DNA from: Sporosarcina sp. FSL K6-2383
GTDB taxonomy: Bacteria; Bacillota; Bacilli; Bacillales_A; Planococcaceae
Length of the DNA: 64,000 nucleotides
Assembly (NCBI RefSeq): GCF_038618305.1
Contig: NZ_CP152017.1
Location: forward strand, 969,501-1,033,500
Direction of reading: 5' to 3'
The notes beneath the pieces are model-generated. The model saw only the letters and a list, made by a program, of their open reading frames with translations. It was not told where the DNA came from and did no database searches. A program made the translations under genes and the position numbers. This document shows, piece after piece, positions 41,129 to 47,871 of the stretch; positions within the stretch are counted from its first letter, which is position 1; the number at the start of each line of letters is the position of its first letter.

Positions 41129-42136
41129 ATGAAAATGAAGTCTCGGCCACTTGCCTTGCTACTGTTGCTTGTCCTGTCCGTGATACTTGCAGCATGTACC
41201 TCGTCGAATTCCGGCGAGGATAATGTAGAGGACAATAGGAAAAAAATACTGACTTTTGGACATAGTGGGGTTGCTTCTTCACTCGATCCGGCGCATATGA
41301 AGGAGGGAGATTCCTTCCACGTTATTGCCAATATATATGAAACACTGGTGAACATCGGAGAACAAGAGCCGACGGTTGTTCCTGGATTAGCTGAAACATG
41401 GGAATCTACCGATGATGGTTTGACGTATACGTTTAAGCTTCGAAAAGGTGTTACATTTCATGACAAGACAGACTTCAATGCGGATGCGGTTGTGAAGAAC
41501 TTTGAACGTTGGTCCGAGGGGAATGCAAAAGATTACCCAAATTATCAACTAGTATTCGATGGATTCAACAATCCTGTTATAAAATCAGTGAAGGCTGACG
41601 GTGAAGATACTGTCATTATCAAATTAAATTACCCACAAGAATCGTTCCTGAAAAATCTAACGATGATCCCGTTTTCAATGGTAAGTCCAACATCATTGGA
41701 TCAAGCTAACGATGAGATAGAATACATTCCTGTAGGAACAGGACCATTCAAATTTAGCGAAGGTAGCTTAAATGAAACAATTATATTGGCAAAATTTGAG
41801 GGTTACTGGCAAGAAGGATTACCAAAGCTCAACAAAGTTGTGTTCAAGTCCATTCCAAATGATATTGCGCGCCTGAATGCATTGATGGTAAAGGACCTCG
41901 ATTTGGCTGACCATATCACTCCAGCAAATAGGATGGAAATTACGAACGATGAGGACTTGCAATTTTATGAACGCCCATTTGTGGCAAATATCTATGAAGG
42001 TGCTGCAGCTGACCTAAGCGATGATTCGAAGCTCCTTATTGGTGCAACGAATGAATTGATCGGGTTCGTACCACAGTTAACAGGCTTTGATGTCTTGTCG
42101 AAGGTGGAATTCGAATTACAACAAGAAGAAGATTGA
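41129..42136 (+). CDS. ABC transporter peptide-type solute-binding lipoprotein, internally truncated
   Basis: Family 5 (peptide/nickel) binding protein with lipobox LAAC (Cys near residue 23). The N-terminal lobe is normal through VGTGPFKFSEG and the segment ending NDEDLQFYERPF (about residue 285). Relatives run to about 500-540 residues; here the sequence jumps to a typical C-terminal ending, GFVPQLTGFDVLSKVEF, giving 335 residues. This looks like an in-frame deletion of roughly 180 residues that removes most of the second lobe. There are no permease or ATPase genes nearby. Probably non-functional as a binding protein, though still potentially expressed. Confidence 0.85.
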   Translation: MKMKSRPLALLLLLVLSVILAACTSSNSGEDNVEDNRKKILTFGHSGVASSLDPAHMKEGDSFHVIANIYETLVNIGEQEPTVVPGLAETWESTDDGLTYTFKLRKGVTFHDKTDFNADAVVKNFERWSEGNAKDYPNYQLVFDGFNNPVIKSVKADGEDTVIIKLNYPQESFLKNLTMIPFSMVSPTSLDQANDEIEYIPVGTGPFKFSEGSLNETIILAKFEGYWQEGLPKLNKVVFKSIPNDIARLNALMVKDLDLADHITPANRMEITNDEDLQFYERPFVANIYEGAAADLSDDSKLLIGATNELIGFVPQLTGFDVLSKVEFELQQEED

Positions 42137-42140
42137 AAAT

Positions 42141-42184
42141 AACTATCCATTAACCAAGAATGTTTGGTTAATGGATAGTTTTTC
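42141..42184 (+). terminator. Rho-independent terminator of the truncated binding protein gene
   Basis: Perfect 17-bp stem AACTATCCATTAACCAA / TTGGTTAATGGATAGTT and TTTTTC tail. Confidence 0.93.
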
Positions 42185-42235
42185 ATTAAACTCCGGATTT
42201 TGCACTGCATCAATAGAGGTGGAAGAGCCTTTCCG

Positions 42236-42664
42236 TTAAACAAAGTAACGTTTTTCCAAAAGTAAACAACGTTCTCGTAGAACAAAACAACGTTTCCCAC
42301 GAAGTAGACAGCGTTTCTTTGAAAGAAAACAACGTTCCAGCAACAAAACAACATAATCCCGAAAGAAAACAACGTTTCCCGCGAAGTAGACAACGTTTCT
42401 CCGAAAGAAAGCAACGTTCCAGCAACAAAGCAACATAATCTGCAAACAAAACAACGTTTCTCACAAAGTAGACAACGTTTCTCCGAAAGAAAGCAACGTT
42501 CCAGCAACAAAACAACATAATCCCGAAAGAAAACAACGTTTTCCACGAAGTAGACAACGTTTCTCCGAAAGAAAACAACGTTCCAGCAACAAAACAACAT
42601 AATCTCCAAACAAAACAACGTTTTCCACGAAGTAAACAACGTTTCCCCAAAACTAAACAACGTC
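42236..42664. repeat. Family-C tandem array with 82-bp super-period, plus orientation
   Basis: AACGTTCCAG begins at 42331, 42413, 42495 and 42577, exactly 82 bp apart. Each 82-bp unit holds four subunits of 20-21 bp: GTAGACAACGTTTCTCCGA, AACGTTCCAGCAACAAAAC, AACATAATCCCGAAAGAAA and AACGTTTTCCACGAA. The core GTAGACAACGTT is the reverse complement of that in the 39.6 kb array, so the two arrays are inverted relative to each other. Minus-strand frames of 160-230 codons run through it without stops and are not considered genes. Confidence 0.92.
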
Positions 42665-42790
42665 CCCCCCACAACACATCGCAATCCCTATATCCACCCA
42701 ACAAGAAAACTAGTATACTTAAAACAGCGAACTAGACTACTAAAAACGGGTATACACATACATACCAACACCAAAGGAGGCACTATCACT

Positions 42791-43852
42791 ATGAAAAAAC
42801 GCATCATGACACTATCTCTCGCAACAGCACTACTAGTCACTACGCATACGCCAGCTCACGCCGCCACATTCACGGATGTACCCAAAAACCACTGGGCCTA
42901 CGAAGTGATCAACGACATTTCAACGCGGGGCATTATCAACGGTTATCTAGACGGCACCTATCGCTTAAACCATCCGGTTACTCGCGCCCAAGCTGCCAAA
43001 ATTGTCGCGCTTGCGATTGACGTAAAACCATCCGCTACATACAAACCGAGCTTCCAAGACGTTGGTCCTGCTCACGGTTCATATAATCACATTCGGGCAC
43101 TCACTGAACTAGGCATCTTCACTGACGGAGACAAGTTTCAACCAAATAAGCCACTCACACGCGCTGAAATGTCGAAAATGTTCGCGCTTGGCTACAACAT
43201 CATTCTCGATGACAACGACAAAATTACATTCCGCGACGTCGCGAAACAAAATCAATACCACGGCTACATCACAGCACTCGCTGAACTAGGCGTCACTACA
43301 ACACCCGAAGGCGGCGAATTCAAACCGAACGACGACGTATCGCGTGCCCATATCGCAGCCTTCCTGTATCGCACAATGGAATTCAACACTGCACGCGAAA
43401 AAGGCCTTATCATCTACGACAAAGTGGCCAAAGCGTACGTCGACAAAGATGAAGCAGTTAACAGCACTGATGACTCTGCACTCAGAACCATCACCCTTGT
43501 CAATCAACAACGTACACAACAAAATGCAGCGGCACTTATCCATGACAAAGAACTATCCAAAGTTGCCCAGGCCAAAGCGCAGGATATGGTGAAAAATAGT
43601 TACTTCGGCCATACATCACCAGTCTACGGCTCAACCAGCCAACTACTTGCCACATTCAATTACAAATGGACAGCATATGGTGAAAACATCGCCAAAGGTC
43701 AACGAACACCCGAAGAAGTCGTCCAAGACTGGATGGACTCACCAACGCATCGGGCTAACATTGTCAATAAAAAATTTACACACATAGGCACAGGCTACGC
43801 CACTGACGCCAACGGAACCACCTACTGGGTCCACGAATTTTCACGAAAATAA
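42791..43852 (+). CDS. SLH-anchored CAP/SCP domain protein
   Basis: 353 residues. Signal peptide about 1-24 (AHAA). Three SLH domains at about 27-70, 85-130 and 145-195, with TRAQ, TRAE and SRAH at the TRAE position, implying non-covalent attachment to a secondary wall polymer. A CAP (cysteine-rich secretory/PR-1-like) domain occupies about 230-352: HDKELSKVAQAKAQDM, GHTSPVYG, YGENIAKG, WMDSPTHRANI and YWVHEFSR. RBS AAAGGAGGC precedes the ATG. The terminator overlaps the stop codon. Confidence 0.92.
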   Translation: MKKRIMTLSLATALLVTTHTPAHAATFTDVPKNHWAYEVINDISTRGIINGYLDGTYRLNHPVTRAQAAKIVALAIDVKPSATYKPSFQDVGPAHGSYNHIRALTELGIFTDGDKFQPNKPLTRAEMSKMFALGYNIILDDNDKITFRDVAKQNQYHGYITALAELGVTTTPEGGEFKPNDDVSRAHIAAFLYRTMEFNTAREKGLIIYDKVAKAYVDKDEAVNSTDDSALRTITLVNQQRTQQNAAALIHDKELSKVAQAKAQDMVKNSYFGHTSPVYGSTSQLLATFNYKWTAYGENIAKGQRTPEEVVQDWMDSPTHRANIVNKKFTHIGTGYATDANGTTYWVHEFSRK

Positions 43853-43903
43853 CTACTCAAGTGACTAGCCGCTTTTTCCTGCGGTTGGTCACTTGAGTAG
43901 TTT
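43851..43903 (+). terminator. Rho-independent terminator of the SLH-CAP gene
   Basis: Long stem: AACTACTCAAGTGAC and CCGC pair with GCGG and GTCACTTGAGTAGTT, followed by TTATTT. The stop codon lies in the left arm. Confidence 0.9.
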
Positions 43904-43995
43904 TATTTCTACCACATATAGGTATGTATTTCTCCCATTCGGGGTATAGTCTAGTAATAGATAGAATCCATCACTCACTAAAGGAGGTCGTCGCC

Positions 43996-44868
43996 ATGAA
44001 AAAAATACTCGCTGCATTCCTAACAATTCTCTTCCTTACCCTACAAATACCACTCGCCCAAGCTGATACCCTCGATGACATTCAATACTTCATCGACACC
44101 TACTACTACGGAGACGTCCCGAAAGACCTTTACACCCTGACATCTGTCGATGAAATCATCCATACACTTGATATCTACTCCCGTTACCTTCCTGCGAATG
44201 AATATCAAAGCCACCTTGCCGCAGTAGCCACGAATAAACCAACAGCCAAAATTGCATCGATAACAATAGCGCCCCAAACAAAACAAGCTGTCACATCATC
44301 TATGCTGCCTCACAACATCGGCTACTTAAAAATTGCTCAATTCACAGCCGACCTAGACCAAAAAGTTCACGACCATTGGCTCGCCTTACAACAAGCTGGC
44401 GCGACCGAACTCATCATCGACCTACGATATAATGGTGGAGGCTACGTCGAAAGCGCTGAACAACTACTCGGCTACTTTCCGGGAGTAACAGACGCCTACC
44501 AACTAACAACACGCACAGGCACGCGTATGATTCAACCGGTCACGACCAACGTAAAATTTCCACAACAAACCTATGTCCTTGTCAACCGATATTCCGCTTC
44601 CGCCTCTGAACTTGTCGCGGTCGCACTCCAAGACCAGCAAGCTGCCACCATTATTGGTGAAACAACAAGAGGGAAGGGTACCATTCAATCCATCCTTCCA
44701 CTAGAAGACGGTGGGGCACTTAAACTAACAATCGGCGAATTCGCCGGACCCAAAGGAACCAAAGTCCATAAAAAAGGCATCACCCCAACCATCCAGACCG
44801 AACCAAACAAAGAATTCATCACCATCTACACCCAGCTTATCCAAATGAAAAAACAATCTTCTTTATAA
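43996..44868 (+). CDS. Secreted S41-family peptidase without PDZ domain
   Basis: 290 residues from ATG 43996 behind AAAGGAGGTCG. Signal peptide about 1-23 (AQA). The C-terminal-processing protease core is present: GYLKIAQF, LIIDLRYNGGGYVESAEQLL, the catalytic serine region NRYSASASELVA (Ser200-202) and the lysine in TTRGKGT (about residue 225). The PDZ substrate-gating domain and the C-terminal extension of CtpA/CtpB are missing; about 90 residues of another sequence stand in front of the core. Likely an extracytoplasmic protease of unknown target. Confidence 0.87.
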   Translation: MKKILAAFLTILFLTLQIPLAQADTLDDIQYFIDTYYYGDVPKDLYTLTSVDEIIHTLDIYSRYLPANEYQSHLAAVATNKPTAKIASITIAPQTKQAVTSSMLPHNIGYLKIAQFTADLDQKVHDHWLALQQAGATELIIDLRYNGGGYVESAEQLLGYFPGVTDAYQLTTRTGTRMIQPVTTNVKFPQQTYVLVNRYSASASELVAVALQDQQAATIIGETTRGKGTIQSILPLEDGGALKLTIGEFAGPKGTKVHKKGITPTIQTEPNKEFITIYTQLIQMKKQSSL

Positions 44869-44918
44869 GCTGACTCCTTTCGGAGTCGACAATCAGTATC
44901 AGTAAATACCCGAAAACC

Positions 44919-44947
44919 TTGAACAAATCATAAAGTCACGGTATAAT
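44919..44947 (+). promoter_or_regulatory. Sigma-A promoter of the antitoxin RNA
   Basis: TTGAAC (44919-44924), 17-bp spacer, TATAAT (44942-44947). No coding frame follows; the next element is a structured RNA ending in a strong terminator. Confidence 0.8.
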
Positions 44948-44953
44948 ATCGGT

Positions 44954-45090
44954 AGAAGTACGCAACATAGAAAAAGACCGAGTGCGTCAACACTCGGCCT
45001 AGTAATCGCAAACCGCAAGAAGAGCGGTTGGTCCGGATTAGGTAAGAATAACCGTCCAAACCTGGTTAGGGGGGACGGTTATTCTTTTTT
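44954..45090 (+). ncRNA. Putative antisense antitoxin RNA of a type I toxin-antitoxin locus
   Basis: From the predicted start near 44954 to the terminator at 45090 (about 137 nt). It contains hairpins CCGAGTG/CACTCGG and AACCGC/GCGGTT, and ends in the stem GAATAACCGTCC/GGACGGTTATTC with TTTTTT. Its 3' end is complementary to the stop-codon region of the toxin mRNA on the other strand, the arrangement of convergent type I loci with a shared terminator (Fst/par, txpA/ratA type). No ribosome binding site plus reading frame is seen in it. Confidence 0.7.
45046..45090 (+). terminator. Terminator of the antitoxin RNA, possibly bidirectional
   Basis: 12-bp perfect stem GAATAACCGTCC / GGACGGTTATTC. 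The plus-strand side is followed by TTTTTT; the minus-strand side by a weaker TTACC. It contains the toxin stop codon (45079-45081). Confidence 0.85.
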
Positions 45091-45186
45091 CAATAGAAAA
45101 AAGATGATTGACAACAAAACTGCTATAATCATCAACCATACAATTGAAAGTTGTAAAAGAAGACTGATTATCTCGTAAGTTGTCAT
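45079..45186 (-). CDS. Putative holin-like toxin of a type I toxin-antitoxin system, 35 residues
   Basis: ATG 45186 with a strong GGAGGTGA six bases upstream. The product begins MTTYEIISLLLQ, followed by one long hydrophobic segment and the basic tail LLKKE. The YExxSLxxQ start, single helix and Lys-rich end match the putative holin-like toxin family of Firmicutes, usually unannotated because of its size. Expression would insert a small helix in the membrane. The gene converges with the antisense RNA on the plus strand. Its own promoter is not clear. Confidence 0.78.
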   Translation of the reverse strand: MTTYEIISLLLQLSIVWLMIIAVLLSIIFFLLKKE

Positions 45187-45265
45187 AGTTATCACCTCCA
45201 TACTAGGTTCAATAGAAACCACTACTCTTCCACTCACCTATCACTAGTGACCTGCCCCCCAGTTG

Positions 45266-45274
45266 TGCTATAAT
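45266..45274 (+). promoter_or_regulatory. Extended -10 promoter of wecC-tagA
   Basis: TGCTATAAT about 50 bases before wecC. A perfect palindrome TCACTAGTGA (45241-45250) lies over the -35 position and might be an operator. Confidence 0.5.
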
Positions 45275-45325
45275 CAACAAATGTTTAAGATAAAATAAGT
45301 AACCCTAGAAAAGAGGAAAATCACG

Positions 45326-46618
45326 ATGACTAAAAATATATGTGTCGTCGGCCTCGGCTACATCGGCCTGCCGACAGCAGTTATGTTCGCGAACAACGGT
45401 GTCCGGGTACACGGCGTCGATATCAATGAAAAAGCAGTCAGCATGATCGCCAACAAACAACTTCATATAGAAGAGAATGGATTACAACAGCGTCTCGATC
45501 AAGCGATCGACGAAGGTATGTTTACCGTCTCAACGCAACCAGTAGATGCAGAAGTCTACATAATTGCAGTCCCATCACCTATTAACGCAGACAACACCGC
45601 TAACCTAGAGTACATCCGACGAGCAACAGCATCCGTCGTCCCTTATCTAAAAAAAGGAGCACTTGTCATACTCGAATCGACTGTGCCACCTAAAACAGTA
45701 GAAAACGTCATGCTACCAGAGCTTCGTCAATCGAATCTGACACTTGGTGAAGACCTTTTCGTCTCGCACTCACCAGAACGTGTTATCCCAGGGAAGATAT
45801 TCGAAGAGCTCATCAACAACGATCGCATCGTTGGCGGTATTACGCCACAATCGGCGGAAATGACAAAAGAGCTGTACGAAACATTTGTCAAAGGGGCTAT
45901 CCACCTAACAGATGCAACAACGGCAGAGCTTGTAAAAGTGATGGAAAACACGTATCGCGATGTTAACATCGCATTCGCCAACGAACTTGCTAAAATTGCG
46001 GAAACAATCGACGTGGATATCTGGGAAGCGATTCGCTTCGCTAATTTCCACCCGCGTGTCAACATCCATACACCAGGGCCAGGCGTTGGAGGGCATTGTA
46101 TCGCAGTCGATCCGTGGTTCCTTGTGGAATTAAGCCCAGACAAAGCGGACATCATTAAAAAAGCACGTCTTACAAACGATGGAATGCCGAAATTCACTGC
46201 GCAAAAAGCGAAAGCGTTACTTGCAGAGCAAGGCATTCAACAAGGAAAAGTAGCCATCCTAGGACTTGCATTTAAAGGCGATGTCGACGATCTACGAGAA
46301 AGCCCATCTACAGTTGTTATTCAAGAGCTACAAAACATAGGACTGAACGTTGTCTCATTCGACCCGCATATCAAAGAGCTACAACATCCGACACAAGTGG
46401 CAACACTAGGAGAAGCAGTTCAGCAAGTAGATATGATCATTCTTACAACGGATCATACAGAATTCAAAAACCTTGACCCACAAACGCTTAACACAGGGGA
46501 TACAAAGCCACTCGTGTTAGATACGAAAAACGCACTCAACCGAGACAAGTGGGAGCAAGCTGGATTCCGTTTCTTTAAACTCGGTGACGGCAAAAACAAA
46601 GGAAACTCTTCTATATGA
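45326..46618 (+). CDS. wecC: UDP-N-acetyl-D-mannosamine dehydrogenase (WecC type)
   Basis: Two-step NAD+-dependent oxidation of UDP-ManNAc to UDP-ManNAcA. The Rossmann motif CVVGLGYIGLPTA is at residues 6-18; the catalytic cysteine is in PGVGGHCIAVDPWFL; the C-terminal UDP-binding domain starts near residue 300. Length 430. The substrate would come from mnaA at 4.2 kb. The gene overlaps tagA by four bases. ManNAcA-containing secondary wall polymers are known S-layer ligands, and the S-layer gene is the next gene downstream of tagA. Confidence 0.92.
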   Translation: MTKNICVVGLGYIGLPTAVMFANNGVRVHGVDINEKAVSMIANKQLHIEENGLQQRLDQAIDEGMFTVSTQPVDAEVYIIAVPSPINADNTANLEYIRRATASVVPYLKKGALVILESTVPPKTVENVMLPELRQSNLTLGEDLFVSHSPERVIPGKIFEELINNDRIVGGITPQSAEMTKELYETFVKGAIHLTDATTAELVKVMENTYRDVNIAFANELAKIAETIDVDIWEAIRFANFHPRVNIHTPGPGVGGHCIAVDPWFLVELSPDKADIIKKARLTNDGMPKFTAQKAKALLAEQGIQQGKVAILGLAFKGDVDDLRESPSTVVIQELQNIGLNVVSFDPHIKELQHPTQVATLGEAVQQVDMIILTTDHTEFKNLDPQTLNTGDTKPLVLDTKNALNRDKWEQAGFRFFKLGDGKNKGNSSI

Positions 46619-47325
46619 AAGAGCAGATTTTAGGGGTCCAAGTAAATACCGAAAACTACGACCAACTGATTCCAAAAGTCTTTCGCAATATCGAAGACAA
46701 GAAAAAGTCACTCGTCGTAGCCATTAACCCTGAAAAACTCATGAAGGCGAAGGAAGACCCGGAGCTAAAAGCGCTACTCAATCGGGCGCAGTTCCAAATC
46801 CCGGATGGTATCGGAGTCATCATTGCCTCCAAGCTACAAAAAGGCAACATCAGATCCCGTGTCACAGGTGTGGATATGATGGACCACGTCGTTAGAGAAG
46901 CAGCAAGAACCGGACATGCCATTTTCCTATACGGAGCAAAACCGGGCGTAGCCGACAAGGCAGCACAACAATTGCAGCAAACCTATCCTGATCTAATCGT
47001 CGCAGGTACACAGGACGGCTATGAGTCAAATAACGACAAAATCATCGACATCATTAACCAAGCCCAGCCATCCATACTATTCGTAGCGATGGGCTCTCCC
47101 AAACAAGAGCAATGGATTGAACAACATCGGGACAAGCTATACCCGACACTTTATCAAGGAGTTGGCGGCTCATTTGACGTTCTTGCAGGAAATCTCAAAC
47201 GCGCGCCAGCTATCTTCCAACGCTTCGGTGCAGAGTGGCTATATCGACTATTAAAGGAACCGAGCCGTTTACAACGGCAAATGAATCTGCCGAAATTTTT
47301 ATTTGAAGTTTTTAAACAAAAATGA
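46615..47325 (+). CDS. tagA: WecG/TagA/CpsF-family glycosyltransferase
   Basis: Transfers ManNAc (or ManNAcA) to undecaprenyl-PP-GlcNAc, the committed step of teichoic acid linkage units and related polymers. Conserved stretches: INPEKLMKAKED, the IPDGIGVI motif with the catalytic Asp region, FLYGAKPGV, and VAMGSPKQEQWI with GVGGSFDVLAG. Length 236. It starts inside the wecC stop (ATGA), indicating coupled translation. Whether it uses UDP-ManNAc (TagA) or UDP-ManNAcA (WecG) cannot be decided here; WecC next door favours the latter. Confidence 0.9.
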   Translation: MKEQILGVQVNTENYDQLIPKVFRNIEDKKKSLVVAINPEKLMKAKEDPELKALLNRAQFQIPDGIGVIIASKLQKGNIRSRVTGVDMMDHVVREAARTGHAIFLYGAKPGVADKAAQQLQQTYPDLIVAGTQDGYESNNDKIIDIINQAQPSILFVAMGSPKQEQWIEQHRDKLYPTLYQGVGGSFDVLAGNLKRAPAIFQRFGAEWLYRLLKEPSRLQRQMNLPKFLFEVFKQK

Positions 47326-47449
47326 TGGGTAGACTCTTGTATTCTCGCAAATCAGATGCTAGAATACATAAGTGTAAGGATAATTTCCTCTAAAACATAT
47401 ATAATTAATCGCCACGCAGAACAAAACGGTTGGTTGACCATGCAAAAAG

Positions 47450-47482
47450 GCTTGAACAGTTCCCATCTGTTCAAGCTTTTTT
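47450..47482 (+). terminator. Rho-independent terminator of wecC-tagA
   Basis: 10-bp stem GCTTGAACAG / CTGTTCAAGC with TTCCCAT loop and TTTTTT tail. Confidence 0.92.
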
Positions 47483-47665
47483 GTGTCTTCATGACATAGA
47501 AATATAGGAAAGATACCCCTTGTACCAAGTAAAAGGCATCGTAATGAAAATAACAAATCCGTACTATTATCCCTCCGAAACCGCATTTCTATCAACAAAC
47601 ACCCCGTAATACTATTTATATAATTGAAACAGTATTGTAATTATACACCAATTTCAGTAAAACAC

Positions 47666-47693
47666 TTGATAATTATAAGATATGCGATAGAAT
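47666..47693 (+). promoter_or_regulatory. S-layer gene promoter P1 (distal)
   Basis: TTGATA (47666-47671), 16-bp spacer, TAGAAT (47688-47693). Confidence 0.5.
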
Positions 47694-47757
47694 GGTAAGA
47701 GCGACTAAAGAAATCTAGTGAATTTCAAGGGGAATTTATAAGATTACTATTTAGTAA

Positions 47758-47786
47758 TTGACATCCTTGTTGTAACTATCTATACT
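47758..47786 (+). promoter_or_regulatory. S-layer gene promoter P2 (proximal)
   Basis: TTGACA (47758-47763), 17-bp spacer, TATACT (47781-47786): near consensus. The leader to the start codon is about 79 nt. Tandem promoters are common in front of S-layer genes. Confidence 0.75.
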
Positions 47787-47871
47787 TTAGTGTGTAATGG
47801 CTTCTACCTTTCATTTTGCCGTGGAAGTAGATGACAAATTTTATTTCTATCTAAGAGGAGGAAATTATTCA

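Noticed and set aside
41992..42704. Minus-strand frames of 164 and 230 codons rich in Cys, Phe and Leu
   Set aside because: They run through the family-C array, and one continues antisense into the binding-protein gene; typical repeat-driven open frames.
44954..45090. Riboswitch or T-box leader for wecC
   Set aside because: The structured RNA ends in its own terminator, wecC has a separate promoter at 45266-45274, and the opposite strand encodes a holin-like toxin, so an antitoxin RNA explains it better.
47797..47871. 25-codon N-terminal extension of the S-layer protein
   Set aside because: It would place a charged segment before the signal peptide; the strong binding site belongs to ATG 47872.
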